From assembly GCF_014839805.1 (NCBI RefSeq), contig NC_051126.1, forward strand, positions 5,154,609-5,218,608: DNA of 64,000 nt. Direction: 5' to 3'. The stretch is from Manduca sexta (Eukaryota; Arthropoda; Insecta; Lepidoptera; Sphingidae). Under the pieces are notes generated by a model. That model had not been told where the DNA came from. It ran no database searches and worked only from the letters and a program-made list of their open reading frames with translations. A program made the translations under genes and the position numbers. Positions 14,020-24,452 of the stretch are shown one piece after another (within the stretch, counting starts at the first letter, position 1; the number at the start of each line of letters is the position of its first letter).

Positions 14020-14028
14020 TTCCTCAAA

Positions 14029-14721
14029 CTAAACAGATTTGTCAAATTGTAACGCTAAAATATCAGGAGTTCTGAGTAATGCCGTTTCCATTTTCATGTG
14101 TGCTGGAGTCTGCAAATCCTTAACTAGAATCTCATGTCCGTCTGGATCCCAACTTGTAAGTGTTGCATTTAGTGTGCTCTTCTCATATGTTAAAATACTG
14201 CATTGTTGCCCTACATAAAGAATTAAGTCTTAATATTTATTTTCAAATAAAATATATTTATAACTGTTTACTTATGTGCTAGCTATTTGCTTATTTCAGT
14301 TTTAATAAGCTAAGACATCATTAAAAAAATTATATTATTTCATTGATACATATTTATTTATAATTAGATTGCCTTACAGAATAAGGCCTACTAATGCTAT
14401 ATTAATTTATTCTATTAAATGCATATTATCGAAATCAACGGAGATTACAAATGAATATACCCTGACATCTTACCTACAGATGCCATCAGGGATCAAAAAC
14501 TGATCATCGTTGTTTTTATAGTGAATCACATATGTATTGAATTTTGAAATCGTCAAAGCATGCCTCAACTGAGGAAGTTCGACGCAATACTTAGAATTTT
14601 TTAAAATATGTTTGAACTTACCACTCAATTCATGTAAAGCCCTTAGGAATGAGTCTCGTAGTTTAGTTCTTGCTTCTTGTTCTGGTGTGGATGACTCAAA
14701 TTCTTCTATGTTAGAAGCCAT
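14029..14721 (-). CDS. Gemin7: Gemin7 homologue, two exons
   Basis: Exons 14622-14721 and 14029-14210 on the minus strand, joined by a GTAAGT donor and a TATGTAG acceptor; the product is 93 residues. In vertebrates Gemin7 is an Sm-like subunit of the SMN complex. It pairs with Gemin6 and helps load the Sm ring on snRNAs. The diagnostic pattern is visible: an N-terminal helix (EQEARTKLRDSFLRALHELS) just before the Sm-like fold, and near the C-terminus LQTP, a conserved E and ALLRTPDILAL. These match the order and spacing in human Gemin7, as I remember it. The long proline-rich N-terminus of the human protein is absent. The ATG at 14721 has A at -3 and G at +4; the upstream in-frame triplet at 14742 is TTG, so it was not used. 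Assignment is by motif recall, not alignment. Confidence 0.85.
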
Positions 14722-14840
14722 AGTTAATAATTTTTGATTCAATTCAATTCTCAGAGGTTTGATAATAATTTACAATAAAATTTGTTTTTAAATTATGGAT
14801 TGTTATTTGTTTACATTTTTTTGACAATGACAACTAACAA

Positions 14841-14913
14841 TTTTTTTTTTTTTATATCGTCCTTAGAGGACAGGCTATAGTCTTACGACCATACTGCCTA
14901 GTCTTACGTATTT
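14841..14913 (-). mobile_element. 73-bp retro-inserted fragment with 13-bp target duplication
   Basis: A T-run followed by about 60 bases of unique sequence is flanked by identical copies of TGACAACTAACAA (14828-14840 and 14914-14926). A 13-bp duplication and a poly-T (poly-A on the minus strand) are the signature of LINE-machinery insertion, here of a very short or 5'-truncated SINE-like transcript. It lies about 120 bp upstream of the Gemin7 start codon, so it may sit in the promoter or 5' UTR. Confidence 0.75.
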
Positions 14914-14929
14914 TGACAACTAACAAGGG

Positions 14930-15435
14930 ACAGTGTCATATGTCAATTTAAAGCCGGGCTTAAACATCCGGAGAAGCATCTGAATTCAGACTCGGAATTC
15001 ATATAGTTTCACTCAGAATATACTAAAAATTATAAAATATTAAGCATTTTATACTTAATATTATTGTAGTGTAGGGATCTACTTACCAGACCCCAAGGTT
15101 TCCAAACAAGAAATGGCTGTTGGTCTTGAATAATAATTCGAACCCAATCTTTATACGCTTACCAAATTAAGATGAATGATGTATTTCTATGTCAATACCC
15201 GGAGTTGTTGACGGATGAAGATTTGGTGCTTACCATATACCATATGTAAACCAAACGAGCATAAAATATTATCACCGGCCCACGCAAAGGTAGGCAACCT
15301 ATAAATTTCTGTGACTACTGTAATACTACTTATCGGGCTGAACTATATTGACGAGTGGCCCTAAGTTTGGTCGTATTTATAGGTGGGGTAAGTAAATAAG
15401 TTTTCTATAAAAAATCCCCGAGTCGATATCAAGCA
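14930..15435. other. no gene seen
   Basis: Intergenic sequence between the Gemin7 upstream region and the palindromic element that starts at 15,436. No coding frame, RNA gene or clear repeat was recognised. Confidence 0.45.
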
Positions 15436-15614
15436 GGGGCCTTATTCTCTATCCCGCACGCTATTTTGACAGTGCGTAACAAACACGTAACACGACCCAT
15501 CATGTTTAGTACTATAGAAATTTGGCTTACAGAATACCATTCCACTCACTTTTCTCGAAGATAACATGACACGGCCGCGTTACGCGTTTACACTATCATA
15601 CAGAATAAGGGCCC
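15436..15614. mobile_element. MITE-like palindromic element
   Basis: The left end (GGGGCCTTATTCTCTAT) and the reverse complement of the right end (GGGCCCTTATTCTGTAT) are near-identical over 17 bases. The arms continue with weaker similarity: both carry CGTAAC-type motifs near TGACA or ACACG. The total is about 179 bp, and no coding capacity is present. No clear target duplication is visible, so the superfamily is left open. Confidence 0.6.
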
Positions 15615-15619
15615 AGGCG

Positions 15620-17750
15620 GTCGATCGTAAAAACGTTGTAGTCTTACGATACTTGATAAGAGGTACAAATAGTACTATTCAAGCTACAGGAATATAATGT
15701 AATATAATGTATGGGACATTTATAAATTAAACCGGTATGAATTTACCATTTGTGTGCAATTATGGGTAAATTGGAGTCAAAATAAGTACAATATTGTTGA
15801 GTAAGTAGGGTAAAGTCATCAATAAAACAATTTATAATTCCTCTAAATTTTTTTATTAAAATTGTCCCTAATAGTTCACACTTCCATATTCATACTCGAA
15901 AAACGCAATGACATAATTATTGTGGAATAAAAAATAATTTTATAAATACCTGAATCACTCCTCAGTGGAAACTCGTTTACAGTATAAAGAGTAAGTCCTT
16001 AGGGATCAAACATAATGCAGAGGTAGCTACATGTTACATATTATAATAGAAACCTAAATTTTAAGGACTTTTGCTCACCAAGCTATTTAAATCGTTTAAA
16101 TCATTAAAAATTGTAAATTTGCCAAGCACTTATATAATATTGCAATAAGCCTTTTTGGCACCACAGTCGCTTTTCGTCGACACAAAATTTAAGGACAACA
16201 ATATCATCAATTTAAAATCAAGCTTCCTAATTAATTATCTTAAGCTCGTATATTATAAGTTATAAAAGAAAGTTTAATAATTTAACTAACAGATTGCCGC
16301 TGTGTTCTACTACATAATATACTTGTGCATCTACAGCAACTTCATTATATTAAGGGAGTTATATATTCAAGTACATAAAGCAGGGTGAGCAAGAGTCCAA
16401 ACGATAACAAGCCCTTTAAACGAGGACCACATGCGTCTGAACTATCTATCAGTATCAACAACTAACATCGAAATTTCTTAATTACACTTGACTATTCTAA
16501 TTCACCTCGAAACCGTTGGTCGGCAGATACGTCTGTGGACGCGTCCGTCTCTTCGTGTGTGTCTTAATTTCAAAAGTACCTCTTTATCTGTAGTTCTGGG
16601 TGACGTCTTCTTTCACTCCTTTATAGAATCCCAACTGAAAAGTCCATGAAGCAAGCTAGTAATGCGCCCTTGTACGGGTAAAATGGGATTTGGCCAATCA
16701 ATGACTGAACTGTTTTTTTTATTAACTGAACTTATTTTTTTAGTGTTGAAAATGTAATTTGTCGTCATTGAAAGCTCATGTCCACTGGGAGTTTAAGGGT
16801 AAGTTAATATAGAATAAAGGCATTATGCTTAGTTTATTTGCAAACAAAATTGTATCAGTATTAATTAATCTCAGTATAAATATTGTAGGGCTAAGCTTAA
16901 TACCCCATGTAATTTGGGTACCTGGAAACATACAGATGATGTGATAACAGCATCCAATATTGTGAAGTAAAGAGCACAATGTGTTGCTCACTTCACATCT
17001 CCAAACAACATTGCATATAATACCAATGTAATGAATGTGGAAATTATTAAATCATAGCATGTGTTTCATTGCTTAAATTAAATGCGAATTCAGTCCCTCG
17101 CGTAGTTCGCTTCAATAGAAACTGATTTTAAATGTTGCTGCGTTATATTACGATGTAGCTACCCACTCAAATCAAAGATTCGACAGAACGTGTGCCCTAA
17201 CAAATACCTGGCGTCACGTCCGCGATCGGCATCACTCGTTTGTCAACTCGCGACGACGAACAATATCATGTTGGAAATACCTCAATAAAACGACGACGAG
17301 TCGAACAGCTCATGTGATTAGACCTTATTAGAAAATCGCCATCCTAACAAACTTCAATCGACAGATTGATAAAAATAAGAAAGGCGATTCACCAATAAGC
17401 CTTCCTCAGCTCTCGGCAACTATTCAAAATACCAATTAAATACCTGCCAAGTCCGTCGGTGTGACGACAACTATCGAATTGAGAGTGCAAATGGGGATCA
17501 ACATTACTCCCCATTATGTTTGCCATATACCGAAGTTATATTTTGGTATGCTACATTAAGCTGTAAAACAACAGTGTTCACTTTATTACTTGTATCATTA
17601 TTTTTCAGGACACTTGGGTTGGAGGATATGGACAGTGCATGGGTACAGATAATGTGTAACGAAATTTGGGAAGAAATGTATGGTAAAGGTATTTCGGGTT
17701 TGTGTGATGATTCGGTCTGCAAAGGGATATACTTGAGATAGTGAATACTT
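15620..17750. other. intergenic; may hold 3' UTR of the LUC7L3-like gene
   Basis: No protein gene is supported. A strong donor follows the LUC7L3 terminal coding exon at 17,753. A matching minus-strand acceptor (CTTTTCAG) lies near 16,640 and starts a short GC-richer segment down to about 16,500. That segment is a plausible 3' UTR exon. Read in the other frames it gives short charged peptides that I could not assign. Confidence 0.35.
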
Positions 17751-17786
17751 ACCGATTTCAGGCGCTTTTGTGATACCTCAGTCATG

Positions 17787-20700
17787 CTAGTGGCGGTCTC
17801 GCGAACGCCGCCGGACGGACGTCCGTTCGTATGGCGATCCTGCAATATGCATTTTTGTTTATGTATTTAATTCGTAGTAAAATACATACAACAATCACAC
17901 AAAATTCTGATCCTAGCACAAAGAAATGTAATACAGCTGCACTGTGCAATGTGCATATTCCAGAGTAGACATAATAATACAATGTTTTTGCGTCGGAAAA
18001 CTAATTATTTTTCTCCGTACCCAATTGGATATTGATCGTTACTTAATCGATTATAATTAAATTTTTTTTTTCAAACTCTCACTTCTTTCCTTGCGGTGCC
18101 TACGTTCGCGATCGCGTTCCCGTTCCCGGTCGCGATCTCGCTCTCGCTCTCGCTCCCTGTCGTCGTGGCGGCTGGGCCTTTCTTCTCTAACCATCCTAAA
18201 AGGAAAATAGATTTATCTTTATGATAGACCTTAAATGCCCATTTTGAGTTGAGTATGATTGGAATAATTATTCAGTACATTTAACAATTTGCAATTTAAT
18301 TTACTTATCATATTTATTTCTTTTTTATTTACATTCATTTTTGCATTCGACCCTACAAATCTGCAGTCAATCTAGTACTGAGTGGTAGGATCAACCCTCA
18401 ATTAGTTGTAGAGGAAGCTTGTGTTCAGGAATGGGACAGTATAATACAGGACTGGTATTTTTGTTACATTCTAAGAGATTTTGATAAGAGCAAATTCCAT
18501 TATGTGTGATGGTAAGTGAAGTAGTATCGAATAAAGTGTCATTTGCCGAGAGATTATCTCTTAAATAATAATAATAATATCAGCCCTGTATTATATACTT
18601 GCCCACTGCTGAGCACAGGCCTCCTCTACTATTGAGAGGGATGCCAGTCGACAATTTTTTTGTGCGAAGTTGTTCACACACATTTATGCTCTACTAACAA
18701 AACCTACCGATAGTTAACTTTTACCATTATGAAATCAAAAGCTTAAATGTTCAGTTTAATATAAACTGATTTCAGCAGTTGGGCAGATATTAGCAGTTCA
18801 AATAATAGCAAATTGTATATGCTAACCGGTGTCTCTCCCTGTCCTTATCCTTCTCTCTCTCGCGCTCCCTGTCCCTGTCGCTCCGTTCCCTGTCTCGTTC
18901 GCGGTCGCGTTCCATACGCTCTCTGTCGCGGCGGTCCGAACCGAGGCCGCCGAGCCCTCCCCCGCTGCGACTGCTGCGTTCCCTCTCTCTGTCCTCCCGG
19001 CGCCGCCTCTCTTTCTCTTGTTGCTCTTTTTCGCGCGACTCGTTCATTTCTTCGTAAGCTTGGCGGAGTTTAAAATATCTACAATGAAATACTATAGATT
19101 ATAAAAATATACTTATCTTTTGTTTGAATCATTCAGAATAACATGCAATAAGCATATCAAATTAAGAATACAGCCAAAAAATATAATTTAGATCTAGAAT
19201 CTCACCCAACATGTTGTTTTCCAGATAGATGATCATCAATGCGCTGTTGAGCGTCACCGACGATCAAAAAGGCACCACACACAGGACACACTTCCATCTG
19301 CTTTTCTTGGGCAGCAGCCAATTCGGCAGTCATTGACCAATGGCTATAAATTTAATTTATTCAGTTATATTATTTTCAACATAACATTAAAATTACGTTA
19401 AATTGTTGGAATTATCCAGAACTCTCACCCTATCATAATATTCACAAAGAACAATATTGTTCATGTTGATTTTATGTGCTTAGGAAAAAAATATTTTTAC
19501 TAGCAACATTAAAAGGCACCATACACCAAAGACATGATTTCAGTATGACCACATGATTACTATTGCAAGGTTTCTTGTGGCTATTATGAATTACATGAAT
19601 ATTTCTAATTAACCTATTTTCTTGTTGTTTAAGTAACTGCTCCTTTTCTTCTTTCAGTCTGTCACACAGCTTCATCAGACCCTGTGCTTGTTCCACATCA
19701 CCTCGTATGCCTGCTTCCTCTGCCTCTTGTACCAGTGAAGTAATTTTTTCAGATAACAGTTGAACCTTGTAAATAAAACACTGTTTTAGTAAAAACTCAT
19801 TAAAACATTAAGTATTTTTATAAAATCGACCCACAGTAATCTGACAAACACATAGTATTTCCCCCTAAGGCAATTCTGGTGCGCTCTGTCTCCACACCAA
19901 ATGCAATGTTGACTGCAGAGCCCCATACCAAAAAACAAACATAGTATCATGCCTCTTTCCCATACGGATATACGGATCACTTTTCATGATTCTGGCATAC
20001 TTCTCTCCTCCTCCGTCTGTAACTTTTCACATTGCTCCATCGGTCAGTGGAATTGCCTCAAAGGTTAAGCCAAGAGGCCAATATATAAAACCTGCATATT
20101 GTTTAATATTAATATACAAAATTTCATAAAATGTAAATCTGATTTACTTGTTCTTGGTTCTTCTCAGTCTGAGCTTGGGTCATGGGCGGACCTTCAGGTT
20201 TTGAATTCATGAGTTCCAATCTTTGTTTACCCTTTTGAATTTTTCCTGAAAAACAAAAGAATGTTTTTAAGTATATTGCATATTATTAATAGTTCTATGC
20301 ACTCAAGTGCATTGAGGTACAGGTTAACAAACTTATTTATCATAAATAGTATTTATAATGATATGCAAGCTTTAATGACCTTTTGCGCATAATTCTGTAT
20401 ACTGTAAATGTATATAAAATGTTATCATTTTGTAAATAATATGTATATTACAATTCAATGATATTACAGCTAGGTTAAAAATAGTATTGTACAAAGTTAA
20501 GACTTTGTAGGTGTTTTCCCAAAATACTCTGGTTTTTTGTAATCGCCATGATCAATATTTATTGCATATTTTGTGAGAAAATAGTAAGATAGTTAATATG
20601 AATTAAAATATAGAGATGTTTCCAAGCATTACAGGAGATCTATATTAATTTAAATATTATATTAAAATATATTACTAAATTTATCTATAGTATCCTAATG

Positions 20701-22042
20701 GTTATTACTTTCAGAAACTAATTTAATCCATTTACTGAAGAGAATACAAAATCAAACAAAAAATCTTACTTTCCACATCATTAATCATGTGCTTGCAGAA
20801 CCTTAGAAATTCCTCAACATACTGGGACTTCTTGTATGAAGATTCTGCTTTATCAAACAGTTCTTTAACCTCTTCATCATGGACTTTAGGACAGGCTCCC
20901 AGATCAGCCCTTGTGTTGACAAATAAATCATGAGGGCAAAATTTCACCATGTAGTATTTACAATACTGTGGAGAGAAAAATATCAAATTTAGTTGGTTTA
21001 TAAAGAAATTCTATACTACTTCTTATAAAGAATATTCTCTTATATTTGATTTAAGAATATATCAGAAATGTGAAAATTGGTGGCAATGTTCAGAATCTAC
21101 CAAATTTTATTATATATTTGTTTGTAAGTAATCATCAGCAACATTCAGACTTCCCAAACTATGGGTCACAAGTGACTATCAGGTGGAGTCTAAAAATATA
21201 ATTATACAACAACCAACCGGATCAGTCAGGATGACAACTAATGGACATTCAAAGTAATTAAGGCTGTGCCCCCAGCAAAATAGTACAGAAATCACATTTT
21301 TAGAATCTATCTATTTGATAATACATAATATAGATAATAGGAAACAAATACATCCTTATTGTATTCCTTGTATTTAATGAAGTATTAAAAAAAACATTGT
21401 AACTGAATACTTTTATCGTTTGAATTAGAACAATCTGTCATTCATGTACACCCCCTGACTTTTTTTAAGAGAAATAACAGAGGTTCGATTTATTTTTTAC
21501 ATGTTTATTGTTTTGTTACCAATTCACAGATAGATATCAGAGGGGGCGAGGTTTTGTTCGAATTAACTTTAGGAATTACTGGTCTATAATAAATCTTTCA
21601 TTAAAAACAAAGAACTGAATCTAAGACAAGCCTATAAAGTTAAAGAAAGAGGGGATTTTAAGAAATTCAACTGCAGAATCGTAATAAAGCTAAATTCGTC
21701 AAACTAAAAACATACGCTGTATCATAATATAAAAGTGTCTCAAATAGATAGAACTAAACAATTAATTCGTTTGTGTTAGCGAATGCTTAGACTGACCGTT
21801 CATACATAAATAAAGAGAATTCGATTTGCGTTTTCATAGCCTTGACACGTAAATGATGCAGAAAAACAAGCGTCCGTGAAGAGGTTATGAAATTGGAAAT
21901 CGATATTGAAAAAAAGACGATACATAAAAGTTCCCACCTCAGGATCTTCCCAATTAGGTTTTTTGATCTTTTCATTTGGATTAGTGTTCCGATGTCGACC
22001 CATCAATTCATCAAGCAACTGGGCCGCCGCAAGCACCGCCAT
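17787..22042 (-). CDS. LUC7L3: LUC7L3-type U1 snRNP-associated splicing factor, eight coding exons
   Basis: Minus-strand exons 21938-22042, 20770-20965, 20148-20245, 19614-19765, 19206-19343, 18827-19078, 18083-18195 and 17787-17839 join in one frame into 368 residues. The start AAQLLDELMGR and the LDELMG core are typical of the LUC7L3 branch and not of LUC7L/LUC7L2. A CCCH finger follows at about residues 37-66 (YCKYYMVKFCPHDLF ... C ... VH). Next comes a helical segment, and then a C2H2-like finger at about 203-226 (CPVCGAFL ... DDHLSGKQH). The last 130 residues are RE/RD/RS-rich. LUC7 proteins bind U1 snRNP and tune 5' splice-site choice. The terminal exon is phase-sensitive: only the frame giving SPYERTSVRRRSRDRH looks like an RS tail. 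Exon 7 can also read through its donor to a TAA after LKKKI. The exon 4 donor is the weak GTTAAT. Start context has G at -3 and +4. Confidence 0.9.
18562..18655 (+). repeat. lepidopteran repeat fragment in LUC7L3 intron 6
   Basis: An AAT run is followed by CAGCCCTGTATTATATACTT, CCCACTGCTGAGCACAGGCC and TCCTCTACTATTGAGAGGGA. I recognise this series as part of a very common lepidopteran LINE-derived repeat. It lies in the intron between LUC7L3 coding exons 6 and 7 and ends abruptly after GTCGAC, so it is truncated. Confidence 0.65.
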
Positions 22043-23014
22043 CACGGCTTTTCAACCGATTTCGCTTGTGACAAGATTACACCTTTGTTATGGTTCAATA
22101 CGTAATGTACAATAAAACACGCACCAAACCTTAACTCGAAGCTTAATAATGAATTAAAATACATAAACTCAAGTAACCAGCATAAATATAAAAAATAATG
22201 AAAAGCACAAAACAACGCGATCGCGTACTATAAAGTACAAAAGCAGTCAGTACTCACTAATCACTATAGCAAAGAGAATGAATTATATTTTATATGAACA
22301 GCCAGTACAGACTAGTAACTACAGACAAAGCTGCAAAGTTGACTCGATATTTGACCCAAGATTCAAGAACTAGATAATTCATGGTTACGCAATATTGGAT
22401 ATAGATAATAAAATCATTCGATTGTTCATATTTTCATATTCCTCGATCGATGAACAAGGACAATATTCATTCAAGTTACTACATACTTCAAAAATGTTTT
22501 GAACAACACCAAGAACTAACAAACTCATAAAATTAAATCAGACAGTAAAATTATGTCTTACTTTTATTTTCATTATTATTGTTATAAGTATTCACGGAAT
22601 GTTAATTAATAATGGGAAATATACAATGAAGAATATTTGAACGTTCTGCAGCTATTTTATGAATAGGTTGCCCTTGGGCTTTATTATAATCTTTTGTAAG
22701 TTGCACAGTTGAATACTAGAATAAAGAACATAGTTCCCTAATGATAAGGTCGGGCTGGCTTATACATTCGGTAATACTGTTTCTGAAATCAGATTCTGAC
22801 AGACGGATGTTAACCTAAGCCTAATTATTGATAACTGATAACGGACCGAATGATAACAGCAAAAATTGACATTTGACAATTACAACATTGATGTATGTAT
22901 TGGTGGCTGATGAGTATGTTTCTTAAGAATTAATGTTCACCGAAGTGCTAATTTATTTATTCATTTTAGTTTTTGTTTAAAAAAGATTTATGCGCAAATT
23001 ATAACAAAGAAGAC

Positions 23015-24452
23015 ATGGGTGCATTATTTGGTAAAACTAAAAAACCTGTGAGCAGGGTGACCGAGCAAGACAAAGCCGTGTTACAACTAAAACAACAACG
23101 AGATAAGTTAAAACAGTACCAAAAAAGAATAGTTATTAACATTGATAGAGACAAACAATTGGTCAAGAGGTTACTGAAAGAGGGAAAACGAGATAGGGCC
23201 AAATTGTTGTTGAAGAAGAACAAATATCAAGAGAATTTACTAGGAAACACGGATGCACAGTTGGAAAAGTTAGAACAGCTTACTCATGATCTCGAGTTTG
23301 CACAAATTGAAATTCAGGTATGTTTCAAATATTATGTTAATTTAATTACCTATGTCATAGTAAATGTATAAAATATGCAGGATGTAGCCTCTAAAGTTAG
23401 ATTCAATCATACCTATTTGACCTGTAAGCTTTATAGGCTGTAAAGGAAGAATTCTAGTTAATATTAATAAGTATTATTGAACATTATGAACAATAATTAT
23501 AATCTTTAGGATTTTGTACATGCATCATGTAAAAAATACTGCATTGAATTGAATGTTTTTATTTTCATGTTTGCTAGAGGTTTACCTTTAAATATATACT
23601 CCATTTTATCCTGGCAAAATATAAAGCAGGACTTTTATCCAGAAAAAAAGGATAAGCAACAAATAGTTGAATAATAAATAGGAATTGTTAGGTTACCAAC
23701 CTACTGTAAGGATAATGAATACAATATACCAACCCCTCTATATAAATCTATCATCTCTCTTAGAAAAATCTAAAAACTAGCATAAGTTCTTTTCAAAAGT
23801 GTGATTTAGTTTTTTATATGAGTTAATTTTAAATTGAAGGTAGTATAAAAAATATTTTATAAATTGCCATAAAAGTAGTCTAAATTTGTATGCATTTGTC
23901 TGGGTGTCTGGTGTGGCATGTTTTAAAATTATATTACTTTTATTGTATACTACCCAATAAAAGTTAGAGAGTGGAGAGATAACCAAAGATATAAAATCAT
24001 TTTTTTGGGGATTACCAATTTTCCAACCCAAATAACTAAGATTTTACCTAGTGGACTTTCCAGGTAACTTGTAATCTAAGGTAATCCAGGGATAATAAAA
24101 TAAATACTCAATAAAAATATTACAGGTACTTGATGGCTTGAAAACTGGAAATACGGCACTTAAAAAAGTACATGAAATATTAAATATAGATGAAATAGAA
24201 AAAATAATGGATGAGACAAGAGAGGGTATAGAGAAACAAAGGGAAATTGATGAGCTCATCTCTGGACAACTGACAGAAGATGATGAACAAGCAGTGGAAG
24301 ATGAACTGGAACAACTTCTTGATGTCAAGGATGAGCTACCAGAAGTACCCACTGATGACATACCAACAGTCACAGAAGAGGAAGAAGAGAAAGTTGCAGA
24401 GAAACGTCAGAAAGTAAAAAAGACTGCTGCAAAAGTTGCAGTGGAAGCTTGA
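23015..24452 (+). CDS. CHMP6: CHMP6 / Vps20, ESCRT-III subunit, two coding exons
   Basis: Exons 23015-23317 and 24126-24452 join in phase 0 to give 209 residues, close to the usual CHMP6 length. The protein starts MGALFGKTKK, so Gly2 is placed for N-myristoylation, as in the family. Next come SRVTEQDKAVLQLKQQRDKL and QYQKRI, the strongly basic long helices of the ESCRT-III core. The second exon carries IDELISGQLTEDDE and LPEVP, with an acidic, then lysine-rich, C-terminal tail. In animals and yeast this subunit links ESCRT-II (Vps25) to Snf7/CHMP4 polymerisation at endosomes and other necks. The ATG has G at -3 and G at +4; upstream in-frame codons offer only TTG, so this is the first ATG. 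Splice signals are a GTATGT donor and a TATTACAG acceptor. Its start codon is 972 bp from the divergent LUC7L3 start. Confidence 0.95.
23606..23652 (+). repeat. repeat fragment in the CHMP6 intron, shared with 57.4 kb
   Basis: The phrase CCTGGCAAAATATAAAGCAG-GACTTTTATCC is a diverged match to CCCTGCAAAATATATAGCGG-GACTTTTATCC at about 57,441-57,473. Two copies of one dispersed element are therefore present in the window. The copy here is only a short internal piece. Confidence 0.6.

Noticed and set aside
14470..14620. C-terminal half of the 90-codon frame at Gemin7
   Set aside because: This is intron read-through. The true second exon is at 14029-14210 and carries the conserved Sm-like end.
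18813..19104. Plus-strand frames opposite the LUC7L3 RE-rich exon
   Set aside because: They are mirror frames of a GAG/CGC-rich coding exon, with no independent splice or start support.
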